A stretch of DNA of 64,000 nt from Vandiemenella viatica. Lineage: Eukaryota > Arthropoda > Insecta > Orthoptera > Morabidae. The stretch lies in NCBI GenBank assembly GCA_031002005.1, contig CM061921.1, forward strand, positions 177,390,935 to 177,454,934, in the 5' to 3' direction. The notes beneath the pieces were generated by a model. It saw nothing but the letters and a program-made list of their open reading frames with translations. It was not told where the DNA came from and searched no databases. Below are positions 36,101-47,398 of this stretch, in pieces. The position numbers and the translations under genes were made by a program. Position 1 is the first letter of the stretch, and each line of letters begins with the position of its first letter.

Positions 36101-36461
36101 TTATTTCAGATTTGTAAAATGTTGCTCTTTCCTCTCGTTTGGAGTTCCCAGAGGGTGCATATATATTAATAATGTGGGTATCATCCACTGAACAAGCCAA
36201 ACCACGACCGTTTTCTAACATTTCAACTTGTTTAAACTCTATTCTTTCTCTCAGCAGTATTGCCGTGCCCAAACCAACATCTGGGCCCGTGTTGAGTAGA
36301 ATATTAAATCCTGTAATTGTTTTCAAAAACTGGTGGCGCACCTCTTGCAGCAGAGCAATGTCTGTATTACTAGTATATATAAAATCCACGAGACTTCTCA
36401 ATTTAGGGTGACTTTCTATAGAATTTATATTAATTGTAGTTATGTTGTACAGATGTGTCAT
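33135..36461 (-). pseudogene. LINE ORF2: endonuclease plus reverse transcriptase, one stop
   Basis: The frame spans about 1,108 codons. The N-terminal apurinic-type endonuclease shows ALLQEV, IINIYAPSG, IIGGDFNC, ASRLDRFYI and FSDHHAVQI. The reverse transcriptase shows KSPGIDGIPVEFY, FRPLSLLNTD, VLSVDFQKAFDMVSHEH, VRQGYPLSM and the intact catalytic YADD in TRVYADDVTV. A C-terminal zinc-finger-like CVKCNLQDTIEHRLTGC is present. A single TAA (34884-34886) interrupts the frame right after LLNTD; the frame stays open on both sides. Codon use and preservation indicate a recent insertion. Confidence 0.9.
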
Positions 36462-36650
36462 CTTTTTTGTGTAGTTCCATTTCTGCCCCGCTTTATTCCA
36501 TTTAAATTGAAGGTGGTCACGCAGTACTTCTGAGCGGACGTTGTTCCACTACCGCCTGCCATTTAGATCAGTATTGCCACACAGTGTTGAACAAACAGTT
36601 CAGTTTTTTTTGCGTTAATTTAATAACAATTAAGACCTTGCTCATACTTC

Positions 36651-37898
36651 TTATTCGCTTTGAATATCCTCTTCTTCTAAGTCACCGATGTTGTCGGACC
36701 AAAGTATTTTAGTGTTTCCACAGACGTTTTCTATTTCAAGTATCTCGCTGGTCTTATTTTCATAGCTTTTGTCTTCCTTATTGGAGTTTGCACTTTGAGG
36801 GGGTTCATCAACATTTGTCTCCATTTGTAGAGTGGTACCTTTTCTGGATTTTTCGGCCAATTCTTCCGCTATGGAATCAACTCCTCTCTTGTCAAGTCTC
36901 GGTCTTTTGGTGTTTGGTGTGTTTTCGTGCTTGCGTTCTTCCATTAGCTTAGTTTCTTTTTTCTCAGGTGGTGGCGTTGTCACAGGTTGTTGTTTAACAT
37001 TTTTCTTGATTTCTTTTTTCTCAGTTGATTGCATTTCCAGTGAATGTAGTTTAGCGGTTTTGATGTTTTCTTGTTCTGTTGTATAATTTTCCTCTTTTTC
37101 CATCGGTGGTTCTTGAGTTGCTTCAACATTACAAGGATTCTCTGTTTCCATTCTGATGTTCGACGGGTCGTCCGTTTCCATTCTGAGAGCATGTTCATCA
37201 TTTATATTTCTATTGATTGAAGAATTACCATTTGCCACGCGAGCATATGATGCTTTTAAGGGTTCGCCACTGAAAGCTGTATCAGGGACCAAACGCTCAG
37301 ATGGTAACTGCAGAGGTCTCTTCTTGGTGCATTCAGCCTTGAAATGTTCGTTGGAGTTACATATCACACACGTACGTGGTTGCCCGTCGTAAATAACGAG
37401 TGCTTTAAATCCGGCAATGTTTACATAGGATGGTACGTGGCACTTCAGATCTATTTTCACGGTTCTAATGCCGCTGTCTACAACGAATCTTTTGCTACCA
37501 TATCTTTTATCAGAAGTTACACTCATGATTGTTCCAAATTTGTCCAAAGCTTTTCGTATGATATCTGTACTGATTTCAAAGGGAATATTATGTATTTTTA
37601 CGTGTCTTATTCCCAGACCAGCATGTGATATGGAAACGTTGCTTACCTCGCCATTGCTGTGTACGAATTTTCTTTCTCCGTTGGTTTCCCTCAAAATTCG
37701 TAGGCATTCTTCTTCATCTCGTAGCTTGACGTATATAACATTAGCGAGGAAGTCCGCCTGGATACCGTACACACTTTCTTCTCTCAGTCCAATTTCACTG
37801 TATAACCACTCATCAATTTCAACTGCTTTTGGACGCACATATCCATACGCAAACGAGAATTTTAGCGTGGATTTTCGAACGAATTGATTAACTTCCAT
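36651..37898 (-). CDS. LINE ORF1, RNA-binding protein with CCHC zinc knuckle
   Basis: This 415-residue intact frame starts with ATG. An RRM-like segment lies around residues 98-130 (VKIHNIPFEIS..). It is followed at about 177-190 by CVICNSNEHFKAEC, an exact C-x2-C-x4-H-x4-C zinc knuckle, and then by a long Glu/Lys-rich hydrophilic tail. This is the expected nucleic-acid-binding partner of ORF2 in the ribonucleoprotein. ORF2's ATG lies 189 bp downstream. Confidence 0.88.
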   Translation of the reverse strand: MEVNQFVRKSTLKFSFAYGYVRPKAVEIDEWLYSEIGLREESVYGIQADFLANVIYVKLRDEEECLRILRETNGERKFVHSNGEVSNVSISHAGLGIRHVKIHNIPFEISTDIIRKALDKFGTIMSVTSDKRYGSKRFVVDSGIRTVKIDLKCHVPSYVNIAGFKALVIYDGQPRTCVICNSNEHFKAECTKKRPLQLPSERLVPDTAFSGEPLKASYARVANGNSSINRNINDEHALRMETDDPSNIRMETENPCNVEATQEPPMEKEENYTTEQENIKTAKLHSLEMQSTEKKEIKKNVKQQPVTTPPPEKKETKLMEERKHENTPNTKRPRLDKRGVDSIAEELAEKSRKGTTLQMETNVDEPPQSANSNKEDKSYENKTSEILEIENVCGNTKILWSDNIGDLEEEDIQSE

Positions 37899-38011
37899 GA
37901 TTCTTCAATTTCACTACACTTGCTTTTATTTACTCCGTAGGCACTTAACCACACAACACAGCAGGAAAATGCGGAGCGACCGCTCGCTACGGCTGGTCGC
38001 AAGCGACTGAG

Positions 38012-38026
38012 CACTCAGCCACCTGG
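38012..38026 (-). other. tRNA A-box-like 5' fragment at the LINE 5' border
   Basis: The minus strand reads CCAGGTGGCTGAGTG, which looks like the first 15 or so nucleotides of a tRNA (A box TGGCTGAGTG) ending at the D loop, directly before the LINE leader. It does not match the 5' end expected for the tRNA-Arg(UCG) at the other border. Tentative. Confidence 0.3.
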
Positions 38027-38670
38027 AATGACAGAACATTGTGCCTCATCAATTATATGAACAAAGAAAAAATATACATATAGATACAACATTCCGTGAT
38101 TGAATAGTAATCTGTATAAAGAATCGAACTGTTATAAGAAAAGTAATCAGTTAGGCCTAAATGAAAATATTCCAGATGACACTGGAACATAAATAATTTT
38201 TCATTTCGCCACTGTGTGTGTCCAGCTATGAGACACTATTTCTTGTATAGGGAAATTGCTATAGCGCTACTACTAGGCAGAACATCGTGGCAACGTGTAC
38301 AACAAAGTAAATATGGCAACGCTTACCAGGAAGTAGTCTTAACTTTCCTACTTCCTTCGGCAAGGAAGAATACCTTTATAACGCGTAAATAATACACGTA
38401 ATAATTTAACACGAGCAACACATTTGGCAAAAGTTTTTGTTGGTTTCACAGTTATCCAACTTACAGCTGGTAATTGAAAATACGGTGGGAATCCATGTTA
38501 ATTGCATGAGGGCAATACAAAAAGTAATGTCTCCTAAGCATTCATAGATAAAGAATCAAATTACTTTATTTAATTTATTTACCGTTTTAGAGGTTCAACA
38601 AATATCTATTTTTCTACATCATTGCCATTTCGGAACACGTGTTTGTCGGTGCTGTGAATGACTAGCGTCG
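38027..38670. other. Intergenic sequence
   Basis: No gene or known repeat is seen. Confidence 0.55.
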
Positions 38671-38886
38671 TCTGAAAATCGTTTACATTCTGGTCTCTTA
38701 TTCGGGAGGACATAGGTTCGAATCCAAGTTCGGCCATGCAGATTTGTGGTTTCCAAGGTTTCCCCAAATCAATCCATATGAATACCGGAATGGGTTCTTT
38801 ACAAGGGCATGGCCGAAATCCTTGCCACTACTCCTATCCAGCCAATAATCACCTCTATGTCGACGAGGCGTAAAATCATTTAAAAA
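38671..38886 (+). mobile_element. SINE copy 3
   Basis: It contains TTCGGGAGGACATAGGTTCG, the B-box region, GTTTCCAAGGTTTCCCCAAA, and the tail TCGACGAGGCGTAAAATCAT followed by a short A run. Same family as 28682-28918 but diverged. Confidence 0.78.
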
Positions 38887-38997
38887 AACAGCTGGCCAAA
38901 TTTATTCAGGAGGTCGCAGCTGGCTTGAAATCGATTAACGATACCTCCTCCCTATCCTTATTTTTTTTGTTAATTGCTTTACGTTTCATCGATGTTG

Positions 38998-39080
38998 AAG
39001 TTATTAAAGAAGGGAACGGCCATGGCTTTCTATAAGAATCATCCCAGCATTTGCCTGGAGCCAGAGCGTTACCGCTCACA
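38998..39080 (-). mobile_element. SINE copy 4, internally deleted fragment
   Basis: The minus strand reads GTAACGCTCTGGCTCCAGGC, then AAATGCTGGGATGATTC and AAGCCATGGCCG. The head is fused to the body, with the intervening 70 or so nucleotides missing. Confidence 0.6.
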
Positions 39081-39795
39081 CGCCACGCTCGGTCTTCGGG
39101 TCTTTAGACATTATCAACCTTACTTTACCGGTAGACTGTGTTTGTTTGAATCCTTGAGACCTAGGCGATTATGGAGTCGATTATGACGGGTGACAAAACT
39201 TGAGCGTTCCACTTTATACCGGAGACTAAAAAACAGTCACGCGAACGGCGACATCCTCATTCGCCAAATGCTTGTATTTATTTATGTTATTCCAAACAAA
39301 GAATAACGCAGGTAATTTCACGCCTTGTTAAGTAATGAGCATTTAGCCCCAGTGTTTAATAAATCCCAGTGCTGTAAAGATCATGAAGTAATAGTGTCAG
39401 AAACTACTAACAGCATTGTAGAAAACGGGAAAAACGGTAATTTAAGAACTCCCTGCCTTTAAGCCCGATTCTCAATTAACTTTAATTACTTATACCAGTT
39501 ATAAAAGAATTTATTTTTGTCCTACGATAATAATCTGGTTGTAAATATTTTAGTGACAATGGTCGTTTGATTTGTTGCGGTGCTAATATTTGGTTCTACG
39601 CGATTAACTCTCATTTATTTATATATTGCTTAATAATTATCGTCCACCTACAAAGAGAGCAATAATTCCTCGTGTAAATTATTTCTTTCTGATACGCGAT
39701 GATCGTTGTACTGTGAAATAATTATTTTGGAAACATGTGTGTCGTTAGAAAACGGACAGATGATATGATTTCGGCGCGGCTTGAAACCCGTGTAG
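39081..39795. other. Intergenic sequence
   Basis: No gene or known repeat is recognised. Confidence 0.5.
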
Positions 39796-40674
39796 ATTTC
39801 CGTCAGTTTTTTTTTTTTTAATTTTATTTTAATGGCATTTGGATATTCTCCTTACAGCCAGCCTCATATCATTATAATACTTGCATCAGTGATCAATAGC
39901 AGCATAAGACTGAAATAGGAATACACTTATTTTCACCATTGATAACACATCCAAAGCCAATGCCAAACTGTGATATGATATCATACACAATATAAAAACA
40001 CAATTACATCTATAGTATATATAAGCAATTCAATACCATTAAACATAATTTGACCACCCAAAGATACGGCATTCATGTTTCAACACTCGGTACCACTGCA
40101 CAGACATACCGCAGCCATGCCGCAACATAGTATAATATGAAATTCAACAATGCAATCTCACACACAGCACAACAATACAATTAGAGTATAATGTTGACAC
40201 AGAAATGTGACACATTTCAATACAGAGCGTCACTCCACAGTCATACCGCATCTAGACTACAATACAATATACAATATAACAACGCAATCGCATTCACTCT
40301 GTACACAACGTGATTAAAATATAATATAATATAATATATGCAATGTGATTACAGAATTACAAGATCAAAACAATAACACTAAATCTTGATGTTGTTCTCT
40401 TCCAGGAACCTCGTTATTATTTTATAGATGGTAACATCTTCCAGAGCCAGGAGGTGGGTAACGTTTATTGGTAATTGTATTCCTAATCCCACTAGTTCTT
40501 GTATGAGCTGTGTGCTCTCCCGCCATTTTTCCTTGCAGGCAAATAGGAGGTGGTTGGGTTCGCATATGCTGCTTCCATCGCATGTGCAGGTTGGGGTGTT
40601 CAGTGAATTAATGCGGTGTAAGTGTTTTGGGAAGAAGCCATGATTGAATTTTAGTCTGCTAATTTCCGTCAGTT
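39796..40674 (-). mobile_element. 5'-truncated LINE with 13-bp target-site duplication
   Basis: ATTTCCGTCAGTT occurs at 39796-39808 and again at 40662-40674. Between them lies a minus-strand insertion ending in an A tail (T tract on plus from about 39807). Its 5' part encodes a polymerase C-terminus: HGFFPKHLHRINSLNT, then CTCDGSSICEPNHLLFAC (CxC..H..C zinc-finger-like) and ALEDVTIYKII. The rest is 3' UTR. This is a classic target-primed insertion that is 5' truncated. Confidence 0.85.
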
Positions 40675-40869
40675 CTGACGGTGCAAATCTTTAATGCTTA
40701 CGTCGGCTATTAGTTACGAAACGTTGGGTACTTTCGCAGATATTTATCTTATTTCCTGACGCAGTTAGGAAAGAATCAAGGATACCTTATACTCAGAAGC
40801 AATGTGCAGTCTCGGTACTCTTAAAAAGAAAATACAAGTAAAGATAAATTTCTAAATTAAAAAAAAAAA

Positions 40870-40955
40870 TATAAGAACTACTTGGATTTGAACTCGGAAC
40901 CGCTCGCTGAACAACCGAGAACGCTAACCACAGGACCACTGCACGCTCGGTGCTT
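40870..40955 (-). repeat. tRNA-derived sequence with A box, B box and T run
   Basis: The minus strand reads GTGGTCCTGTGGTTAGCG (A-box-like), about 25 nt, then the B box GAGTTCAAATCC, and a T run after 17 nt. The stems do not close, so it is a tRNA pseudogene or SINE. Its spacing matches the tRNA-like piece at 32865-32925. Confidence 0.5.
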
Positions 40956-41639
40956 TTTTCATCGTATTGGTGTATACAACGCAGTGAAGGAAGACTGTTT
41001 CATTCAATCCATCTTGGAGAGAGACACTTCCGAAATAATTTTTTGTTTCTGTAGTTTCGTAGTACTAAAAATTCTACCTCATGGAACATGATTATCCCTT
41101 GGTTTGTGGACTGACCAGATATATGAGTGAAATATTATCCGAAGGAATTATCAAAATGAGTATAACAATCTTATCGTTATAATTTTATGCTAATCAACTG
41201 TAGTAATATACAGCATAGCGCCTGTTTCCTGCCTCACTTTAATGCAATCCCGTTAATTACATCTTTTGGGATAAGTTTTAAGATCTTAATTTTGGTAAAG
41301 TATTATAGAAATGTAATGGAAGGTTGATGAACTGTTCTGCCAAAAAGAATCGTCAGTGGGAGGAGCTTAATTCCTACCTGACAGCCAATTGTTTCCTGCA
41401 TTGACTTAAGGAAATGAAAAATCTGCAGTATAGATGGCTCTGAATAAAATATCCACCAATGAAATTGCGAGGAGGCGGAGCCAGTATTGCGTTACTGTTG
41501 CCTGGGATGACATTGATGCCAGATTGTGCAAAATAAGAGTGATAGAATTTTTCAGCGGCGGCCAGAAATAAAGTCAAAGACTGTACCTTGTTTAGGCAAC
41601 CTAGTCAGGTGTGAAGTACGAACGCAGTTTGTGTGTATA

Positions 41640-41800
41640 TGTCTGGTGGTATAAGAACCTGTGATCTACGTAAGAACAAAGTTTTTCTCGGCGTTGAGAA
41701 TTGATGTAGTCTTCTCGAGAGACTAGCCGAGTAATCAAAGTGTTTCCACACGATATTTCGGCGATATGAACCTCCGTCGCCATCTACAACAGAAGATGGC
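41640..41800 (-). repeat. Second copy of the 4685-4850 repeat family
   Basis: It shares AGTCTTCTCGAGAGACTAGC, the GATATTTCGGCGAT core, CGTCGCCATC, and the translated string [17 protein letters not shown] with the copy in the Notch intron. The GATGGCGAC...ATCGCCGAAA pairing can form a hairpin followed by GAAA, resembling Penelope terminal hammerhead-type motifs. Confidence 0.55.
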
Positions 41801-41869
41801 GACGGAGTAGTGTTATTAAAACGTCATCTGTCGATAATTCTGATCAATTGTATGGCCCGTGCAAGAATG

Positions 41870-42923
41870 AATTATTGACTGACGAAACTGTCTCACTAGT
41901 GGAAACACCTACTAGTAGTCAAAGTGTTCCTGCAGAAGAAACCGTAACTGGACACCTCCGAGCAGAAAGAACATAGTCTGAGAAAGGTATCGGCCTTCAA
42001 GTTGTCGATGATCTTGCAGATCAGAGAATCTGGCCGGATATTATGAATGATAATTTTAGGATAAGACCAATTAAGGAAGGTCCGCAAGACATTAGTGGAA
42101 AAAATGTAAAATTTCCTGTGAATTTTACATTAAAGATGTTTCTGTATTTTTCATTGCTCCCGTCATCTTTTCAAATGATGAAAAAGTTAAAGGAAAGTGG
42201 CTTGTATATTCTCGAACAAATGATGCAGTCTATTGCTTTTCTTGCAAGTTATTTAATTCGAATGGGGGTTGTATCAAAACAAATGGTTTAAGAGACTGGC
42301 AAAGCTTGTCATAAATTCTCTCTAGGCATGAACTGTCACGCAACCACATATTATACAAATCTGTAAGTGGAAAGAGCTATCACAGAGACTTAAAAATTCA
42401 AAATAATTGATCAGGCAACTCAAGATCAAGTTGATCAGGAAGAGAGGAAGTGAAGGTCGGTTTTTCTAAGATTGTTTTCAATAGTGTGCTTCCTTGCCGA
42501 AAGAAATCTTCCATTAAGAGGCGACCATGAAGTGTTAGGAAATCCAGGTAATAGAAACTTTTTAGGACAAGTAGAATTAATGGCAAAGTTCTATCCCATA
42601 TTAAATGAGCGCATTAATCGTGTAGCTAAACCTGGAAGATTGGTACTTACTAAAGTAATGGCATACAAGATGAAATTATTACCATAATTTCTGATGAAAT
42701 AGTTTTTTTCATGAAGGATACCATACTTAAAAATAAATATAATTCAATAATATTGGACTGTACACCACATTTAAGTCACTAGGAATAATTAAGAGTGGAA
42801 GATGTATTTTCGAAACAAGTTGAAATTGAAGAATATTTTCTTGGAGTTTTGAAGCGAATGACGTTACGGGAAAGGGTCTAACAGAATTGCTCCTTCAGAT
42901 AGTGTATAACCTTGGTATAGGCC
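41870..42923 (+). pseudogene. ZMYM1-like hAT transposase relic, N-terminal part
   Basis: Read with frame changes, it has DQRIWPDIMNDNF, a TTF-type zinc-finger block (KWLVYSRTNDAVYCFSCKLF then NSNGGCIKTNGLRDWQSLS), RHELSRNH, and a DUF4371 block NLPLRGDHEVLG-PGNRNFL and ELMAKFYPILNERI. It stops at NLGIGL, where a Harbinger-like element is inserted. Stops and frameshifts make it inactive. Confidence 0.75.
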
Positions 42924-42926
42924 TAC

Positions 42927-44513
42927 GGCTGGTTACACACTGCGCGGTTTCGTCCGTTCCGGAAATTTCTCCGTCGCCGCCTATAGAATTTGAGGTGTTT
43001 ACACATTGAGCGGTCGAACTACCGCTGCTATTTCAGCGGTGAAACTTCCACTGCTAAGAAGAGCAGGAAAAAGGTGACGTGTTCGGGTGTCAGTACCTTG
43101 CTTTTGGTGACTTGAGTTTCATTTTGTGAAATTAGATGTTATTTTGGCGTTTATTATTTAGTAGTTAGGTTTTAAAATTTTTATTTTAACTGTTCCGTCG
43201 CCATAGAAATAGGAAAAGAAAAAACCAAAGGATAACAGGATATATGAGGAACGATAACAGCAAGTTTTTCAATTAATTTGGGATGTTTATATCGAGAGTT
43301 GCTTGCGAAACTAAAGTATGTCATTCAAAGGAGAAATACACAGTTGATGAATTGTATTCAAAGTGTGGAAATGCTGGTAATCACCTTGAAGTAAGCAGAT
43401 TTCTCATGGACCTACTAAAGATAAACATTTAATTTTATATAATTCCAATCCCTTATATTTATTTTATGTTAATTAAGGTGAAAACTCCTTTAGGTGAATA
43501 TGAATAGGTGTACAAGAAAAGTTTGAAAAATACACTGTGCCATATAATGACTAAGTCTTTCATTTATTTGTAACTAATAGGGCCTACATATACTTCACTG
43601 TGTAATCGACTCATCATTGTTGAGTTTACTCTACATTGCTTTTATTTTTAAAAGCACAATCGACTAGTTAAACAATTTTGTTTAAATTGTAATATGTTGA
43701 GTGTTTTAAAAATCTTTACTTTACAAAGAAAAATCGAAAGTAAATGGCGAAGATGATGCCGAATTTACTAAACAGCTTGTTTCACTGTATTCGTCAATGC
43801 TGTGTTAAAAAAGAAAAAAAAAAGAAAAAAAAGAAAAAAAGATCTCACAATGTCGAGCGACAGAATTTCGAATGTTGAAAGTGATCCTTGACAAATGTCT
43901 AAGATATAAGGACACAGTTATATACTATTAATCATCAAAATCTTTCTATAAAATGTGATTCAATATTTTTCAAGTTCTAGTGGAAGTGTAAAAATTTATG
44001 TAAATACGTGATTAATAGTTTACTATCCAAGGCATTTTTCCTAATTTTCCATTTTGTCAAAATCATTCCACTTTCAAGGCACACTTCTTTCCAAGCGTTC
44101 CTGGTACCGTCCCGATCTTTAAAAGAAACCACTGTTTTACCTCTTAAAACTGGTCTAGTTTCCACTAACGAAATGAGAAGATCATTATCTATCACCACTT
44201 AACTCATATTACGATTTTTAAATTCAAAAAATGATAACTTTACACAGACTGAAAACGCACAAGCGGTTAGAATCCGCCTAGTGTACAAGCGCCCATCTGG
44301 TCACATGGGCCACTGTCAAGACTGGGCCGGTCAAACAACCGTCGAATGTAGTGGCAGCGCGCGGTCGTATACCTGCCGTCGACGGCAGCGCTACCGCGGG
44401 TTTTCCCCTCCGCCCAGTGTGTAAGCTCCCATTTGATCCCTTGCGCCACTACCTGAAGGGCGGCGACGGAGACATTTCCGGCGCGGACGAAACCGCCCAG
44501 TGTGTAACCGGCC
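42927..44513. mobile_element. Harbinger-like DNA element, 1,587 bp
   Basis: The termini GGCTGGTTACACAC and GTGTGTAACCGGCC are the ends of an inverted repeat of about 60 bp running inward through GGCGGTTTCGTCCG and CTCCGTCGCCGCC. It is flanked by TAC (42924-42926 and 44514-44516). Excision rejoins the host hAT reading as NLGIGLPLADCRGQ, which proves the borders. The 3-bp duplication and a minus-strand MADF-like relic fit PIF/Harbinger. No DDE transposase is visible. Confidence 0.8.
43977..44198 (-). pseudogene. MADF/Myb-like domain remnant of the Harbinger-like element
   Basis: The minus strand reads MVIDNDLLISLVETRPVL, then FKDRDGTRNAWKEVC, the pattern of MADF (Myb/SANT-like) DNA-binding domains such as the accessory protein of Harbinger elements. 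It is short, without the rest of a protein. A decayed homologue occurs at about 59160-59370 in the second copy. Confidence 0.6.
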
Positions 44514-44516
44514 TAC

Positions 44517-45466
44517 CGCTTGCAGATTGTCGCGGTCAATCTTACGACAACGGTAGCAATATGAAGGGCGAGAAGAATGGTACTCAAGCTCGTATTTTTG
44601 AAGAAAATCCAAGGGCTCATTACATCCTTTGCTGTGCTGATGGTTTGAACTTAGTTCTTAGTGATGCAGTTAAATCATCAGTAATTGCGATACATTTTTT
44701 TGATATAGCTCAAAGACTGTTTACATTATTCTCTGCTTCTGTGAAACTTTGGGAAGTGCTGAAGAACCATGTGAACTTAACTCTGAAGCCACTGTGTGAT
44801 ACAAGATGGGAGGCTAGGACTGAAAGTGTACGGGTTGTGAAATCTGAGCTTACTAACCTAAGAATTGCCTTAGCAGAGTTAAGGAACACATGCAAAAACG
44901 ATCCAATGTGTTTCAGTGAAGTATCTAGTGTTCTTAAAGAAATCACAAAATTTAAGTTTTCTTTGTGTGCTGTGATATGGCATACCGTCCTTTGCCATGT
45001 CAATAGGGTCAGTAAAGCAGAACAGCAAGAGGGTATGCAGTTAAGACACTACAACAACATTAATAAAATCAACGCTCAGCATCATTGAAGAATATAGGAC
45101 CAACGGTTTTGAAAAGGCTATGAAAGAAGGAGAGGTCATTATAACATCTTTAGGAAATGTTACTGAATTGACAGAATACAGATTTGCTACTGTTAAACCG
45201 CAGTTTTGTTACGAAAGTAAGGATGAACCCATTTAAGGAGAAGGGGAGTAAACTTCTCGTATGTCGTAGACACCGCTATTGTGTCTTCGAAGGAAAGATT
45301 TCACCAGCTCAGTAACTGCTGCGACGGGTTCGGTGTTATTTTAGACATTAAGAACTTGGCAACAAATAAATACAATCTCAACAGAGGATGTAGAAAACTT
45401 GCAGATGCTTTGAGAGACGCTAAAACTCTTGTCATAACAACTAAATTCGGAGGCTCTTGAAAATTA
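44517..45466 (+). pseudogene. ZMYM1-like hAT transposase relic, middle part
   Basis: A continuous stretch from ADCRGQSYDNGSNMKG through AHYILCCADGLNLVLSDAVK, then LFSASVKLWEVLKNHVNLTL and LCDTRWEARTESV to about 45030. After a frameshift it continues KYNLNRGCRKLADALRDAKT. The RGQSYDNGSNM and DTRWE-R motifs hold catalytic-core positions of hAT transposases. It is interrupted at 45475 by another hAT element. Confidence 0.8.
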
Positions 45467-46791
45467 ATTGGAACCAGTGGCGGCTCTAGACGTAGTGCCA
45501 CTGTGACATGTCACTACCTCTAATCATGAATAAATAAATTAAAAAATAAATGCAGTGAAAGAAAAATAAATGTTTATAAATGCGGCATTCTCTACTCCGC
45601 AGCTAGGGAAAGTATTGAACTCCATCTGTTGGCCACATCAGTGAACTGTTTCGCTGTCGTGGAGACAAATCTTGGTTGGCACAGATCGCGCATGCTCTCT
45701 AGCGTTTTCGTGGAAATAATCAAGGTCAGGGGTTCGCTTTGTTAATGGGGAATGGTGACAACTTCGTTCTGTCACACGCTGCAGCTCGATAAAGTTAGTA
45801 ATACTGCCGGCAGAGTGCAGCAACTGCCATTTTTGTAGCATTCAACTAAATACCCACTGGAACAGTGCTTCAGCCTGTTCGCTGATTACTGGTGGTCCGC
45901 GAACATAGTTCAGGAGTTCCACAGGCATAATATCATAAATTCTGATACCATATCTGTACTGTATAAGGCTGTATGCCCAACATTTAAAAGCCTTGAATAT
46001 TTCAATGACCCGGCAAAAATGTGGCATTTCCAGGATGAGATAGAACACCATTGTTTCTACAACAGTCTATTCACTTCCATGTGGCGTCTAGAAATTAAGT
46101 AAATGACGGTTTACTAATGGTTTTAAGTGGGTATGAGGAACCGCGGTGGTTCATAAGATTTGTAACGCGAGTGGTGAAGTAAATAAAAATAAAAGGCATA
46201 CAGTCTAGCGTCTTTTATTTTGGTTTATGTATGTAGGCCAGTGGTATAGTGTAGCGCCCATCCTGTAGTAACATTATTATTTATCTGGTTTGGTCTGATT
46301 AACATGTAATTAGCTTTTAATAGTTCACATCCAGTTTTATATCTGCGTTTTCATAGAATTCAAAACGTGGTTTTAGATTTATTATGTTATAATGGTTTTA
46401 ATAACAACAAAATAAAATTAGGCACAGGGTGGAAGACATTAAAAAAGACAGAGGAAAAATTGCGGAGGTAACTGGCGACGGAGGGAGGAAACTCAGAAAA
46501 GGAAAATGAAGTTGCGTAATCGTCGTCCATAGTCGGCTGATACGAAAAGGAGGAAAAAAAAAAAATGGGCCTGTGTGAGATAGTGGCCTATAGCATTATT
46601 TTTGAAAATTTACTGGTCCTCGGGTTGAAAAAGGTTTGGATACGCTGCCCTAGAAGCTTTGTCAATACAAGCAGGCAATATTGTTTTTTTCTTAGATTCT
46701 CTGAAGGCGAATTACATAAGTTTATGAATGCACGCAACAGGAAACGATTCTCAAGCGAAATGTGTTCCACTGCCGTCGTGGTCATCGAAGG

Positions 46792-47174
46792 CAGTGCCGG
46801 ATAAGAAAGTATGGTGTCCTAGGCACTAAAAAATTTTGATTCCCTCTGTTTTTTAAATTAATTATATGTATTTTATAAGTTCAAAGAAAAGGTTTTGTAG
46901 ATGACTAATAGAATTTATCATATTTGTATTCAATTAACAAACAAATTTTACAATTTATCATATTTTGAAAATTACTTTTATTTAGCGTACACTACTATGA
47001 AACAAAAAAATTAATTTCCATGCTTTTCATAATATTTTGATTGTTTTATTTTGGATGATTTTATTTTTTTATTTTTTTTATTTAGTGAAAAAAGTGAACT
47101 TTCAGGGAGCCTTCAAAAATCAGGGGCTCCAGGCTACTGCCTAGTCGTGCCTACTTTTGGGTAATCCAACACTG
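46792..47174. mobile_element. Possible hAT-type MITE, 383 bp
   Basis: It begins CAGTGCCGGATAAG and ends GGGTAATCCAACACTG, an imperfect inverted pair of hAT type. I could not find an 8-bp flanking duplication, so the borders are uncertain. Confidence 0.35.
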
Positions 47175-47398
47175 CTTGTAGATCAACTTGCCGGTTTTTG
47201 GCTAATCACTAAATGTTTACCGTTTGGTTAATTTTAAAACATTTATCATTGATTAATTTCAAAATCATTTAATTAATCCGGCAGTAATAGCAGGTAATGA
47301 GACTTTCACACGTTACAAATCTTTATATAGCGAGATTCTTACTCTGAGCTGTTTTTCACCTTTCACTTCGATGATGATCAGTAAGCCGCGGAAACATT

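Larger units (their letters stand above)
32995..38011 (-). mobile_element. Nearly full-length two-ORF LINE (Tx1/L1-like)
   Basis: A non-LTR retrotransposon with a 5' leader (37899-38011), ORF1 with a zinc knuckle, and ORF2 with endonuclease and reverse transcriptase. It also has a roughly 125-nt 3' end and an A14 tail (plus-strand T at 32995-33008). The only visible damage is one stop in ORF2. The ALAIEPL string after motif B and the ORF1 layout recall the Tx1 group, in which target-specific elements are known; that assignment is from memory. Both borders touch tRNA-like DNA. No conventional target duplication was found. Confidence 0.85.
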
